Below are positions 9,029-17,638 of a stretch of DNA of 64,000 bases, piece after piece. Position numbers and translations under genes: made by a program. The stretch's first letter is position 1. The number at the start of each line of letters is the position of its first letter. Source of the stretch: UMGS1532 sp045542355 (GTDB lineage Bacteria > Bacillota > Clostridia > Oscillospirales > Acutalibacteraceae). The stretch is from the NCBI GenBank assembly GCA_045542355.1, contig JAZQKX010000029.1, positions 62,001-126,000 on the forward strand, in the 5' to 3' direction. The notes beneath the pieces are model-generated. The model made no database searches and was not told the origin of the DNA. It saw only the letters and a program-made list of their open reading frames with translations.

Positions 9029-10381
9029 ATGGAACTTAGAGAAAACAAAATGGGCGTTATGCCCGTCAATAAATTATTGCTTAATATGTCACTTCCCATA
9101 ATGGTGTCCATGCTGGTCATGGCATTTTATAATGTTGTAGACAGCATCTTTGTGGCTAGGATCAGTGAACAGGCTTTGACCGCGGTCTCCACTGCATTTC
9201 CCATTCAGAATCTTATGGTGGCTGTCGCAACGGGTACGGGTGTTGGTCTTAATGCACTTATCTCCAAAAGTCTGGGAGAGAAGAAATTTGAAAAAGCGTC
9301 GGAGTTGGCTAAAAATGGTTTGTTTTTGGCACTGTGCAGTTATATTGTGTTTTTAATCGGCGGTATTTTTTTTGTTCGCCCTTTCTTTCAGTCCCAGACC
9401 ACAAATGTCGAAATTATTGAATACGGTGTTCAGTACGGAACAATCGTCGCGGTGCTTTCTTTCGGACTTTTCGGTCAGGTGGCATTTGAGAGAATGATGC
9501 AATCCACAGGCAAAACGGTCTACACCATGATAACCCAGTTGGTGGGCGCTGTGATAAATATAATATTCGACCCTATATTTATTTTCACCTTTAAAATGGG
9601 TGTGGCTGGCGCCGCCTATGCCACCGTGCTGGGTCAGATAATTGCAGTGATTGTTGCCTACTTCCTAAATCATTATAAAAATCCCGAAATCACACTGAAT
9701 TTCAAGGGCTTCCGCCCATCGGGAAAATACATCGGTAGGATTTACGCTATCGGTGTTCCCTCAATAATCATGGCATCCATCGGCTCGGTGATGTACTACG
9801 GAGTCAACAAAATACTTATGCAGATGAGCGAGACCGCAGGTGCAGTTTTCGGAGTTTATTTCAAGCTCCAGAGCTTTGTGTTTATGCCTGTGTTCGGTCT
9901 TAACAACGGTATCATTCCCATCATCGGCTATAACTACGGCGCAGGCAACCGCAAGAGAATTATGAAGGCATACCGCTTGGGTGTTATGTATGCCCTCATT
10001 GTAATGACCTTAGGTTTTCTTTTGTTCCAATTCGCCTCCCCTTGGCTCCTCAGCGTATTCAACGCCTCGGATCACATGCTGGAAATAGGAGTACCCGCCC
10101 TTAAAATAATAAGCTGTTGCTTCATCTTCGCGGCTGTGGGCATCGTAACCAGTTCTCTGTTCCAGGCATTTGGCAGGGGAGTAGCCTCTATGATAACCTC
10201 CATCACCCGCCAACTGGTGGTGCTGTTACCCGCCGCGTATTTTCTTTCTCTTAGCGGTGAAATCAACAATGTATGGTGGTCTTTCCCCATAGCTGAGGGA
10301 GTTTCACTGATACTCATTCTTTTTCTTTTCTCCTCAATATACAACAAGGTAATCAAAAACATCCCCGACGGGGTGGACTAA
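9029..10381 (+). CDS. MATE-family multidrug/Na+ efflux transporter
   Basis: 450 residues from ATG 9029, placed after an AAGGAG site (9013-9018); an extension to 8972 would overlap the promoter. Twelve hydrophobic segments in two homologous halves are visible, with the MATE start MPVNKLLLNMSLPIMVSML and repeated motifs such as AVSTAFPIQNLM and GLNNGIIPIIGYNYGAGNRK. It exports cationic drugs or metabolites by Na+ or H+ antiport; the substrate is not predictable. It has its own promoter and ends at a hairpin shared with trpB. Confidence 0.92.
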   Translation: MELRENKMGVMPVNKLLLNMSLPIMVSMLVMAFYNVVDSIFVARISEQALTAVSTAFPIQNLMVAVATGTGVGLNALISKSLGEKKFEKASELAKNGLFLALCSYIVFLIGGIFFVRPFFQSQTTNVEIIEYGVQYGTIVAVLSFGLFGQVAFERMMQSTGKTVYTMITQLVGAVINIIFDPIFIFTFKMGVAGAAYATVLGQIIAVIVAYFLNHYKNPEITLNFKGFRPSGKYIGRIYAIGVPSIIMASIGSVMYYGVNKILMQMSETAGAVFGVYFKLQSFVFMPVFGLNNGIIPIIGYNYGAGNRKRIMKAYRLGVMYALIVMTLGFLLFQFASPWLLSVFNASDHMLEIGVPALKIISCCFIFAAVGIVTSSLFQAFGRGVASMITSITRQLVVLLPAAYFLSLSGEINNVWWSFPIAEGVSLILILFLFSSIYNKVIKNIPDGVD

Positions 10382-10399
10382 AGGTAGTATACGATAATA

Positions 10400-10434
10400 A
10401 AACAGGCTCGACCGCTTATAGGTTGAGCCTGTTT
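10400..10434. terminator. Bidirectional terminator between MATE gene and trpB
   Basis: Arms AAACAGGCTCGACC (10400-10413) and GGTTGAGCCTGTTT (10421-10434) with one G-U pair; T-rich on both sides, between convergent genes. Confidence 0.8.
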
Positions 10435-10441
10435 CTTATGG

Positions 10442-11662
10442 TTATCTTATACCGAAGTTTTCTATAACGTAATCCATATCCTTGTCGCCTCTGCCAGAGA
10501 GGTTGATAAGCACTGAGCCGTGCTCCATGGTCTTTGCTAACTTCATGCCGTAGGCTACAGCGTGGGAGCTTTCGATTGCGGGGATGATACCCTCAAGGCG
10601 GGAGAGCTTAAAGAATGCATCAATGGTTTCTTCGTCATCGATTACATCGTATTTTACTCTGCCGATTTCCTGCAGGAATGCGTGTTCGGGACCGCTTGAA
10701 GGATAGTCCAGACCGCTGGCAACGGAATATACGGGAGCGGGTTCACCCTTTTCGTCCTTAAGCATAATGCTGTTAAAGCCGTGCATAACACCCTCGGTGC
10801 CGTATTTAAGACTGGCGGCATGGTCGCCAAGCTTTGGACCTCTACCAAGTGGCTCTATTCCGTAGATATCAACTGGGTCATTAAGGAAACCTGCGAAAAG
10901 ACCTGCGGCATTAGAGCCACCGCCCACACAGGCAACTATAGCGTTGGGAAGATGACCTGTCATTTCCACGAACTGCTCACGGGCTTCAATGCCCACAACA
11001 CTCTGGAAATCTCTCACCATCATGGGGAAAGGATGAGGGCCAAGCACTGAGCCGATGCAGTAGATACAATCCTTATATTCTCTGCTGTAGGCATCGAAAG
11101 CGGCGTCGACAGCTTCTTTGAGGGTTGCGAGACCGTGGGTAACTTCAATAACATTAGCGCCGAGAATCTTCATTCTGGCAACATTTGGAGCCTGTTTTTT
11201 GATATCTACAGAGCCCATGTATATATCGCATTCAAGACCGAAGTAAGCGGCGGCGGTTGCAAGGGCAACACCGTGCTGACCTGCGCCTGTTTCGGCAATA
11301 ACCTTTTTCTTGCCCATGTATTTTGCAAGTAATGCCTCACCCATGCAGTGGTTAAGCTTGTGGGCGCCCGAGTGGTTTAAATCCTCTCGCTTAGCATAAA
11401 GCTGAACTTTTCCACCTAAAGCATCGGAAAGTCTTTCCAAATGGGAAACAGGCGTTGGTCTGCCCTGAAATTCCTTTCGAATTCGTCTGAGCTCGGCAAT
11501 AAACTTACGGGACTGACAGATTGAATAGTAAGCCTCTGTAATTTCAGCCATAGCGTTCTTCAACTTTTCGTCGATGTAACAGCCTCCGTATTTACCGAAG
11601 TATCCATCCTTATCGGGGTAGTTGTTAAAATAAGTATCAAAATCTACATTATTGAATTTCAT
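10442..11662 (-). CDS. trpB: Tryptophan synthase beta chain, stand-alone
   Basis: 406 residues. The PLP lysine is K102 in GAHKLN, the catalytic glutamate E124 in AETGAGQHG, and the phosphate loop is VGGGSNAAG, with SGRGDKD near the C-terminus. TrpB condenses indole with L-serine to give tryptophan. No trpA or any other trp gene is in this window. The gene is alone behind a T-box leader with a Trp specifier. In context it may salvage indole made by other gut bacteria, although the alpha subunit could lie elsewhere in the genome. The N-terminal sequence (FGKYGGCYIDEKL) is of the ordinary TrpB1 class. Confidence 0.95.
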   Translation of the reverse strand: MKFNNVDFDTYFNNYPDKDGYFGKYGGCYIDEKLKNAMAEITEAYYSICQSRKFIAELRRIRKEFQGRPTPVSHLERLSDALGGKVQLYAKREDLNHSGAHKLNHCMGEALLAKYMGKKKVIAETGAGQHGVALATAAAYFGLECDIYMGSVDIKKQAPNVARMKILGANVIEVTHGLATLKEAVDAAFDAYSREYKDCIYCIGSVLGPHPFPMMVRDFQSVVGIEAREQFVEMTGHLPNAIVACVGGGSNAAGLFAGFLNDPVDIYGIEPLGRGPKLGDHAASLKYGTEGVMHGFNSIMLKDEKGEPAPVYSVASGLDYPSSGPEHAFLQEIGRVKYDVIDDEETIDAFFKLSRLEGIIPAIESSHAVAYGMKLAKTMEHGSVLINLSGRGDKDMDYVIENFGIR

Positions 11663-11760
11663 AATAAAATCTCCTTAAATATAACATTAAAATTCAGATT
11701 GAAAGCTAAATTCAGCTCTGCCATCGTTCCTTCAATATATACATGCGTCTTCCTCCCGAC

Positions 11761-12048
11761 AAATAAAAAAGCCCTGTTCCATGTGTAATCCATGGGACAA
11801 GACTGTGAATACATTCCTGCGGTGCCACCCAATTTGACGGAAATCCGCCCGCTCTGACCATACGAAAAATATGGTTCGCCTTTGTAACAGGTGCGAAACC
11901 CGTCGACTGCTACTCGAGTCTTACTCTTTCGGTCGCCCTCATAAGTCCATTCGCATGAGTTTTCCCTACCGAACTTCCACCAACGTCGGCTCTCTGAAAG
12001 GCAGATGCATCACGCTACTTACTCTTAATCATAGGTTTGTTTCTTATT
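11761..12048 (-). promoter_or_regulatory. T-box riboswitch with tryptophan (UGG) specifier upstream of trpB
   Basis: Read on the minus strand. Stem I contains the distal GTTGGTGGAAG element and the specifier context GAA-TGG-AC followed by TATGAG; the UGG codon is at 11947-11949. The conserved T-box GGGTGGCACCGC is at 11819-11830, where it binds the free 3' end of uncharged tRNA. The terminator pairs TTGTCCCATG (11791-11800) with CATGGAACAGGG (11772-11783) and runs into a T tract (11764-11770). T-box leaders are known to let transcription through when the cognate tRNA is uncharged, so trpB should be induced by tryptophan shortage. The boundaries of stem I are approximate. Confidence 0.9.
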
Positions 12049-12054
12049 AATTGG

Positions 12055-12083
12055 ATTTTATCACCCCAAAAGGGGTTTGTCAA
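12055..12083 (-). promoter_or_regulatory. Promoter of trpB and its T-box leader
   Basis: On the minus strand TTGACA (12078-12083), 17-base spacer, TAAAAT (12055-12060). The spacer itself holds a short inverted repeat, ACCCC-AAAA-GGGGT on the plus strand (12063-12076), which could bind a repressor. Confidence 0.8.
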
Positions 12084-12155
12084 GAGTTTTTTGTATCATT
12101 AATATTTAGGGGCAAGGATAATTGTTACAAATAAGTGAATTTGAAGCTCAATGCC

Positions 12156-12183
12156 TTGTATTTCCGTTGCAATATGATATAAT
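12156..12183 (+). promoter_or_regulatory. Promoter of the DUF975-like gene
   Basis: TTGTAT (12156-12161), 16-base spacer, consensus TATAAT (12178-12183), 37 bases before the ATG. Confidence 0.6.
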
Positions 12184-12220
12184 TAAATTGTAAATCAAAT
12201 GTAAAAATGGAGTTGGTTTT

Positions 12221-13012
12221 ATGTTCCCCTCCTCTGAAAAGGTTAAGAGCACAGCCAAGACCCAGCTTAAAAACAATTGGGTCTCAGCAATTCTTGTTGC
12301 GGTGATATTTATATTGATGCTATATTTTGCCGTGATTTTATTTGAGATTATATATTCCTTGCTGGTGGGTAACGGTCGCTCGTCGGTTATGGGAATGACG
12401 ATGTGTGTTTTTTGCACAGCGGTATCTCTTATTGTAGTATTTCCGCTCTACCAAGGAGTGCTTAGGTGGTTTTGGTTTCTCGGTCTGAATAAACCTCTGC
12501 CTCTTGGGGAGTTGTTCTATTATTTTTCAAGCCGAGAACTTTTTCTAAAAACCATGCGACTTCACATTTTACTCACCGCAAGATGTATTATAACCGCCAC
12601 ACTTTGCTCTGTCCCGTCGTTTTTTCTGAAAGTATTTCCATTTCGTGAGTTTGGTATGCCCGATTCAATTTTATCTCTCATTGAAAAGGTATCGGTGGTA
12701 TTGCTCCTAATTGGTCTTGGTGTGAGTGTGGTGATTTTGTTTAAATATTTTATTGCTCCAATGTTGCTTACTGTCAATGAAGATGCTCAGCCTGAGGAAA
12801 TCGTTGTTATAGCCAAGCAACTGTCACTAAGCGTCAAAACTTGCCTTAGATTTATCCTTTCGTTTGTAGGCTGGATTTTGCTTTCATTCCTTGGTATACC
12901 GCTTGTTTATACAGTTCCGTATTTCTTTATGTCCTACGCTGTGTTTGTCAGATTTTCAGTGACAAATCACCGTTGCAGAATGGCTGAATTGGGCGTACCT
13001 CCCATGATTTGA
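12221..13012 (+). CDS. Integral membrane protein, DUF975-like
   Basis: 263 residues with about five hydrophobic segments. The N-terminal pattern KVKSTAKTQLKNNWVSAILV resembles the start of DUF975 proteins, in which a short amphipathic helix and an Asn-Trp pair precede the first membrane helix; the later segment VFPLYQGVLRWFWFLGL also fits. I recognise only this family-level similarity and cannot propose a function. It is a single gene with its own promoter, directly upstream of the 5S rRNA gene. Confidence 0.7.
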   Translation: MFPSSEKVKSTAKTQLKNNWVSAILVAVIFILMLYFAVILFEIIYSLLVGNGRSSVMGMTMCVFCTAVSLIVVFPLYQGVLRWFWFLGLNKPLPLGELFYYFSSRELFLKTMRLHILLTARCIITATLCSVPSFFLKVFPFREFGMPDSILSLIEKVSVVLLLIGLGVSVVILFKYFIAPMLLTVNEDAQPEEIVVIAKQLSLSVKTCLRFILSFVGWILLSFLGIPLVYTVPYFFMSYAVFVRFSVTNHRCRMAELGVPPMI

Positions 13013-13041
13013 AAAAAATTAAAATTTTTCTAAAAAAGGTA

Positions 13042-13070
13042 TTGACAAAAGGTTTCCCTTGTGGTAATAT
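13042..13070 (+). promoter_or_regulatory. Promoter of the solitary 5S rRNA gene
   Basis: Consensus TTGACA (13042-13047), 17-base spacer, TAATAT (13065-13070), 28 bases before the mature 5S end. Confidence 0.85.
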
Positions 13071-13098
13071 ATCAAATGTTCCGCAAGGGACGACATAA

Positions 13099-13214
13099 GT
13101 TGGTGTAGATTGCAGTGAGGGTCCACCTGTTCCCATCCCGAACACAGAAGTTAAGCTCACTAGTGCCGAAAATACTTGGGTGGCGACGCCCTGGGAAGAT
13201 AGGGAAACGCCAAC
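13099..13214 (+). rRNA. rrf: 5S ribosomal RNA
   Basis: About 116 bases with the universal 5S core: CACCTGTTCCCATCCCGAAC (13123-13142), then AAGTTAAGCTC and TACTTGGGTGGCGACGCC. The ends GTTGGTGT and ACGCCAAC pair as helix I. No 16S or 23S gene lies on either side; it is driven by its own strong promoter and closed by its own terminator. Ends are estimated from helix I and may shift by one or two bases. Confidence 0.95.
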
Positions 13215-13223
13215 ACTATCGAG

Positions 13224-13252
13224 GCGATTATCCTGTTGGATAGTCGCTTTTT
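13224..13252 (+). terminator. Terminator after 5S rRNA
   Basis: Arms GCGATTATCC (13224-13233) and GGATAGTCGC (13238-13247), one G-U pair, then TTTTTCTTT. Confidence 0.85.
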
Positions 13253-13292
13253 CTTTGCAAAAAACAAATTTTTCCCAAAAGATAATTTATAC

Positions 13293-13321
13293 TTGTTTTT
13301 TTTTGATTATTATTATATAAT
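13293..13321 (+). promoter_or_regulatory. Promoter of the polysaccharide control operon
   Basis: TTGTTT (13293-13298), 17-base spacer, consensus TATAAT (13316-13321). A small inverted repeat GTAC-TCAA-GTAC (13322-13333) sits at the expected transcript start and could be an operator. Confidence 0.65.
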
Positions 13322-13367
13322 GTACTCAAGTACGTTTACGTTATAAAAAGAAAGGAAGTACACCCGA

Positions 13368-14099
13368 ATGAGTGAGTATTCAATTTTGGAAATCTTACGA
13401 ATCATACTCAAGCGCATTTGGTTGGTTGCGTCTGTGGGTATTCTTTGCGCCTCTTTGGCGTTTATCTATTGTGTAACACTGGCAACTCCTAAATACGCCG
13501 CCAGCGCATCAATAATAGGAAGTAACGGTAACATAGCCGCCGATTTGGAGATGGATTTCACTGCAGGTACAACAGATACCTCTATTAAATCCAACGACTT
13601 GGCTGCCTCTCTTTCACTTACCGATACATACGTTTACGTTCTGACAAAGATGCCCTCGGAGTGTCAGGAATTTGTTGATCGTATCACCGAAGCTAATCTG
13701 GCTGAAAAGTTCAACAATTCTCAGGTTGACATAACCGCTAGAGAGGACACATTGATTATCGACATAAGTGTTACATCCCCCGACGAGGATGCCTCCAAGC
13801 AGATTGCAAACATCTATTCTGAATGTGCTCCCGATTTCATTGCGGAATACAATATTGGTATGGTAACCGCCCTTTCTAAGGCACGTAAAACCAGTCAGGT
13901 TTCTCCCAGAACTTTGATTACCACTTTATTAGCGGGTGTGCTTGGCGTTGCGATAACCTGTATGATTATCATCTACTTGGCAGTTAGTGATAAGACCATT
14001 AACGGCGAAGATGATATCAAGAATAACTATGACGTTCCGCTTCTCGGATCCGTGCCCGATTTCCAATCTACAGTAAGGGGAGGTAAGCAGCATGGCTAA
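13368..14099 (+). CDS. Wzz/CapA-type polysaccharide chain-length protein (kinase modulator)
   Basis: 243 residues with a membrane helix at about 20-40 (LVASVGILCASLAFIYCV region), an extracytoplasmic domain, and a second membrane helix at about 178-200. This is the Wzz fold of CapA/YveK proteins, which set polymer length and activate the partner tyrosine kinase through the C-terminal cytosolic tail. The C-terminal stretch (NNYDVPLLGSVPDF) is the conserved tail that contacts the kinase. It overlaps the kinase gene by 8 bases. RBS is AAAGGAAG. Confidence 0.9.
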   Translation: MSEYSILEILRIILKRIWLVASVGILCASLAFIYCVTLATPKYAASASIIGSNGNIAADLEMDFTAGTTDTSIKSNDLAASLSLTDTYVYVLTKMPSECQEFVDRITEANLAEKFNNSQVDITAREDTLIIDISVTSPDEDASKQIANIYSECAPDFIAEYNIGMVTALSKARKTSQVSPRTLITTLLAGVLGVAITCMIIIYLAVSDKTINGEDDIKNNYDVPLLGSVPDFQSTVRGGKQHG

Positions 14100-14847
14100 A
14101 AAGGTTAAAGAACAAAACTACAACATCGCCGATGTAAGCGCTGATGACGCTGAGGGCAAACAGCATGTACCTTTTGCGATAGTTGAGGCATATAAGACTA
14201 TTCGTGCAAACCTCATGTTTTTGCTGTCGGGCTCTAAGTCCAAAAGCGTTGTACTTTCTTCCTCAAACGTAGGTGAAGGCAAATCCACAACCGCTGTAAA
14301 CCTTGCCATAGCTTTCGCTCAGTTGGGCAGTAAGGTTTTGCTTATAGATGCGGACATGCGTCGCCCTTCTATTTACAAGAAGATGAAACTTTCAAACCAA
14401 AAGGGTCTTTCCTCCTTGCTGGTTGGCTTCTGCGAGATTCCTGAGGCTATTTCGGAAATCAATCCTTATTTTGATATCATGACCTCAGGTCCTGTGCCTC
14501 CCAACCCCTCAGAGCTTCTGGGTAGCGACAAGATGGGTGAGCTTCTCGAAAAGCTTTCGGAAAGCTATGACTATATCTTCATAGATACACCGCCCGTAAA
14601 CGTTGTTTCGGATGCTCTTGTTTTGGCGCCAAAAACCGAGGGAATAGTGTATATTGTTCATGATTCTGTTACAACTCACGATGAACTTCAGAAGGCTTTA
14701 AGCGGTGTTGAGTTTGCAGATGTGAGAATGTTGGGTATTGTTCTCAACGGTACAAACCGTAAGAAGAGCAGATACCGTTACCTCACGGGAAGATACTACT
14801 ATAAATATTACTCTTACTACGGATATAAATCCAAAAAAGATAAATAA
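14092..14847 (+). CDS. Bacterial tyrosine kinase (BY-kinase), CapB/YwqD type
   Basis: 251 residues. Walker A is SSNVGEGKSTTAVNLA, Walker A' is LLIDADMRRPS, and Walker B is DYIFIDTPP. The C-terminus is a tyrosine cluster (nine Tyr between RYRYLTG and GYKSK) that is the usual autophosphorylation site. Such kinases form rings with the Wzz partner and gate exopolysaccharide synthesis; phosphorylation is reversed by the PHP phosphatase encoded next. The order modulator-kinase-phosphatase is the standard one in Firmicutes. Confidence 0.94.
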   Translation: MAKKVKEQNYNIADVSADDAEGKQHVPFAIVEAYKTIRANLMFLLSGSKSKSVVLSSSNVGEGKSTTAVNLAIAFAQLGSKVLLIDADMRRPSIYKKMKLSNQKGLSSLLVGFCEIPEAISEINPYFDIMTSGPVPPNPSELLGSDKMGELLEKLSESYDYIFIDTPPVNVVSDALVLAPKTEGIVYIVHDSVTTHDELQKALSGVEFADVRMLGIVLNGTNRKKSRYRYLTGRYYYKYYSYYGYKSKKDK

Positions 14848-14859
14848 CAAGGGGCTAAT

Positions 14860-15579
14860 ATGCTTACAGACATTCACACTCATATAGTACCGAATGTTGA
14901 CGACGGAGCGCGCAGTACGGAGGAGTCCCTTGCGTTGCTCGATATGTTGGCGGCTCAAGGGGTTTGTTCATGTATTGCTACTCCGCATTTTTATGCTCAT
15001 AATTGTCAAAGTCTGGATTCTCATATAGAGCGTGTGAGCAAGGAATTTGCGGAGCTAAAGGCTCAACTCAGAGAGGGAATGCCGCATATTTATCTCGGAC
15101 ACGAGGTACACTATTTCAAAGGCATATCCTGCTGTGAGGATATAAAGAAGTTGACAATTAATAACTCTAAATATATTCTGCTGGAGCTTCCCTATTCGGA
15201 TATAAGCGAAAGCGTTGTAAATGAGATAATAGACCTTAACCTCAATTTAGGGTTAAAACCAATCTTGGCACATGTTGAAAGATATATTGACCGCCACGGA
15301 ATAATATCGGTCTTTGATGTAATCCGCGATGGCTACGCTTTAGCCCATATCAACTGTGATATGTTGCTGGATAAAAAGGTCAGAAAGCTCTGCTTTAAGC
15401 TAATAGAAGACGACCTGATTTCTTTCGTTGCCAGCGATACCCATTCTGTGGAATTTCGTCCTCCTCGACTTGATGAGGGATTGGAAGTTCTGGAGAGAAA
15501 ATTCGGGTCTGCACTTACCCAAAGACTAATCAAAAATGCATTTAGTCTTATTGCTTCGGGGGATAGATATGAAAAGTAA
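14860..15579 (+). CDS. PHP-type tyrosine phosphatase, CapC/YwqE/CpsB family
   Basis: 239 residues with the PHP metal-binding motifs TDIHTHIVPNVDDGA at the N-terminus, ATPHFY, LGHEVHYF, LAHVERY and SDTHS. The family are manganese-dependent phosphatases that remove phosphate from the tyrosine cluster of the kinase. It ends overlapping the next gene by 11 bases. Length and motif set match the family, so it looks intact. Confidence 0.93.
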   Translation: MLTDIHTHIVPNVDDGARSTEESLALLDMLAAQGVCSCIATPHFYAHNCQSLDSHIERVSKEFAELKAQLREGMPHIYLGHEVHYFKGISCCEDIKKLTINNSKYILLELPYSDISESVVNEIIDLNLNLGLKPILAHVERYIDRHGIISVFDVIRDGYALAHINCDMLLDKKVRKLCFKLIEDDLISFVASDTHSVEFRPPRLDEGLEVLERKFGSALTQRLIKNAFSLIASGDRYEK

Positions 15580-17419
15580 TTCTACTTTAAAGAAAAACAG
15601 CCTTGTGCTTATAGATTTAACAGTTATGCTGGTTATTCAGATGGTGAGCGTTGTGCTCATCAGCGACACAACCGGTATGTCCGCTTTTGACCTCTATACC
15701 ATAGTGCATGTGGTGGCTTTCGCGGTTGTTAATCTTATTGGCATGGCGGCACTTGGGATATATACTGTCATCTGGCGCTATGCCCGATTTATGGATCTGC
15801 TAAAATGCGGCGCGGGTATTCTCATCGGCTCGGCAGTTTTCTGTTTTTATTCCATAGTCACCAACTGTCGTGAGCCCTTTGGCTTTGAGTTCAGCATAAT
15901 TGGTATGTCCTTTTCTTGCGTGGTCATCGTAGGTATAAGGCTTATCTATCGCATTATATACGAAACCATGAACCGCGCAAACATAAAAAGCTTTGGAAAA
16001 AGCCGAACTCTTATTATTGGCGCAGGTGTTTGCGGCAGGTCGGCGCTGTCTGAAATGAACGGCACAGATACCCCCTATCAGCCTGTAGGCATTGTAGACG
16101 ACAGCCCCTCCAAAATTGGCAGAAGCGTTGAGGGTCTTAAAATTAACGGTCCAATCCCGCTGGTGCCTGAGCTTTGCCGTAAGCTGAATGTTGAGACCAT
16201 CCTGTTTGCCATACCCTCTTGCGACGCAGGTGTGCGCAACAACATTCTGAAAATGTGCGGAGAAACTGGCTGTATGGTAAAAATTGTGCCTAATATCACC
16301 GATTTGGTGCAGGAAACCAACATATTGCATCAGGTCAAGGATATAAAAATCGAAGACCTGTTGGGACGCGAAGTAGTGGACTTTAGCAATGAGGATGTTG
16401 CAAATTTTGTCCGTGATGAGGTTTGCTTCGTAACAGGGGGAGGCGGTTCCATAGGCTCCGAGCTTTGTCGTCAGCTTTCCATGTATGCACCTAGAAAAAT
16501 TGTTATTGTGGATATCTATGAAAACAATGCGTATGACATTCAGCAAGAGCTTTTAAGAAACAACTTTAAGAATATATCGGTTGAGATTTCCTCTGTTCGT
16601 GATTTCAACAAGATGGACAAGCTTTTTAAAAAGCATAGACCAACCGTGGTGTTCCACGCGGCGGCGCATAAGCATGTTCCTTTGATGGAAGATAACCCCG
16701 AGGAAGCAATTAAAAACAATTGTATCGGAACTCTTAACATCGCCATGCTAAGCGACCTGTACCGCATAAAGAAAATGGTGCTGATTTCCACAGACAAGGC
16801 TGTTAACCCTACCAATGTTATGGGAGCTTCAAAGCGTTGCTGTGAAATGATAATGCAGTATATGGCTCAGCAGAAGACTAACACCGATTTCGTCGCTGTG
16901 AGATTCGGTAATGTTCTTGGCTCAAACGGCTCGGTAATACCTCTTTTCCGCCGTCAGATAGAAGCTGGTGGACCGGTTACCGTTACCCACCCTGACATTA
17001 TTCGCTATTTTATGACCATTCCTGAAGCTGTTTCCCTTGTTTTGGAAGCAGGTATGATGGCAAACGGCGGAGATATATTTGTTCTTGATATGGGTTCACC
17101 TGTTAAGATTACTACTCTGGCAGAAAACCTTATCAGAATCTACGGATACGAGCCTTACAAGGATATGCAGATTATCTTCACAGGTTTAAGACCGGGGGAA
17201 AAGCTCTTTGAAGAACTGCTTATGGACGAGGAGGGACTGCGTTCAACTGCGTCGGAAAAGATATTTATAGGTCAGCAGATTTCTATCGACCCAGATGAGT
17301 TTATCAAAAAACTGTCGGCTTTAAAAGATGCGGCAACCGAAAACAATCGAGAGTTAGTTGTAGAGCGTCTTGCTGATTTGGTACCCACCTACACACCAAA
17401 ATTAACAGACAAAAATTAA
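15569..17419 (+). CDS. CapD/FlaA1-type nucleotide-sugar 4,6-dehydratase, membrane-bound
   Basis: 616 residues from ATG 15569 (MKSNSTLKKN), with GGGGGAT just upstream; an earlier frame start at 15536 lies inside capC and lacks a ribosome site. Four N-terminal membrane helices (about 10-125) precede a CoA-binding-like domain (LIIGAGVCGRSAL) and the short-chain dehydrogenase domain with FVTGGGGSIGSELCRQL near 285. The dehydratase core has STDKAVNPTNVMGASKR, where Met replaces the usual Tyr context of classical SDRs, as in the PglF/WbpM class. These convert UDP-GlcNAc to a 4-keto-6-deoxy intermediate for surface glycans. No glycosyltransferases follow. Confidence 0.9.
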   Translation: MKSNSTLKKNSLVLIDLTVMLVIQMVSVVLISDTTGMSAFDLYTIVHVVAFAVVNLIGMAALGIYTVIWRYARFMDLLKCGAGILIGSAVFCFYSIVTNCREPFGFEFSIIGMSFSCVVIVGIRLIYRIIYETMNRANIKSFGKSRTLIIGAGVCGRSALSEMNGTDTPYQPVGIVDDSPSKIGRSVEGLKINGPIPLVPELCRKLNVETILFAIPSCDAGVRNNILKMCGETGCMVKIVPNITDLVQETNILHQVKDIKIEDLLGREVVDFSNEDVANFVRDEVCFVTGGGGSIGSELCRQLSMYAPRKIVIVDIYENNAYDIQQELLRNNFKNISVEISSVRDFNKMDKLFKKHRPTVVFHAAAHKHVPLMEDNPEEAIKNNCIGTLNIAMLSDLYRIKKMVLISTDKAVNPTNVMGASKRCCEMIMQYMAQQKTNTDFVAVRFGNVLGSNGSVIPLFRRQIEAGGPVTVTHPDIIRYFMTIPEAVSLVLEAGMMANGGDIFVLDMGSPVKITTLAENLIRIYGYEPYKDMQIIFTGLRPGEKLFEELLMDEEGLRSTASEKIFIGQQISIDPDEFIKKLSALKDAATENNRELVVERLADLVPTYTPKLTDKN

Positions 17420-17437
17420 TTTACGGAGGAATTTAAA

Positions 17438-17638
17438 ATGATAGTTACAAAAGATATGTTTATTGGCGATGTTCTTGATATGGACGAGGGAACTGCTCCT
17501 TTCTTCTTTGAAATGGGTATGCATTGTCTCGGTTGCCCCTCAGCTCGTGGCGAGTCTATCGAGGAGGCTTGTATGGTACACGGTACCGATTGCGATGCAT
17601 TACTAAAGAAAATCAACGAGTATCTTGAATCTAAATAA
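17438..17638 (+). CDS. DUF1858 small disulfide-type protein
   Basis: 66 residues. The DUF1858 pattern is present: an N-terminal ITKDMFIGDVL-like segment, then FFEMGMHCLGCPSARGESIEEAC with the CxxC pair, and a short C-terminal helix. The family resembles the N-terminal domain found with hybrid-cluster and radical-SAM proteins, and its role (redox or metal) is not established. RBS ACGGAGG is well placed. Its stop overlaps the trmK ATG by one base, so it is translationally coupled to trmK. Confidence 0.85.
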   Translation: MIVTKDMFIGDVLDMDEGTAPFFFEMGMHCLGCPSARGESIEEACMVHGTDCDALLKKINEYLESK

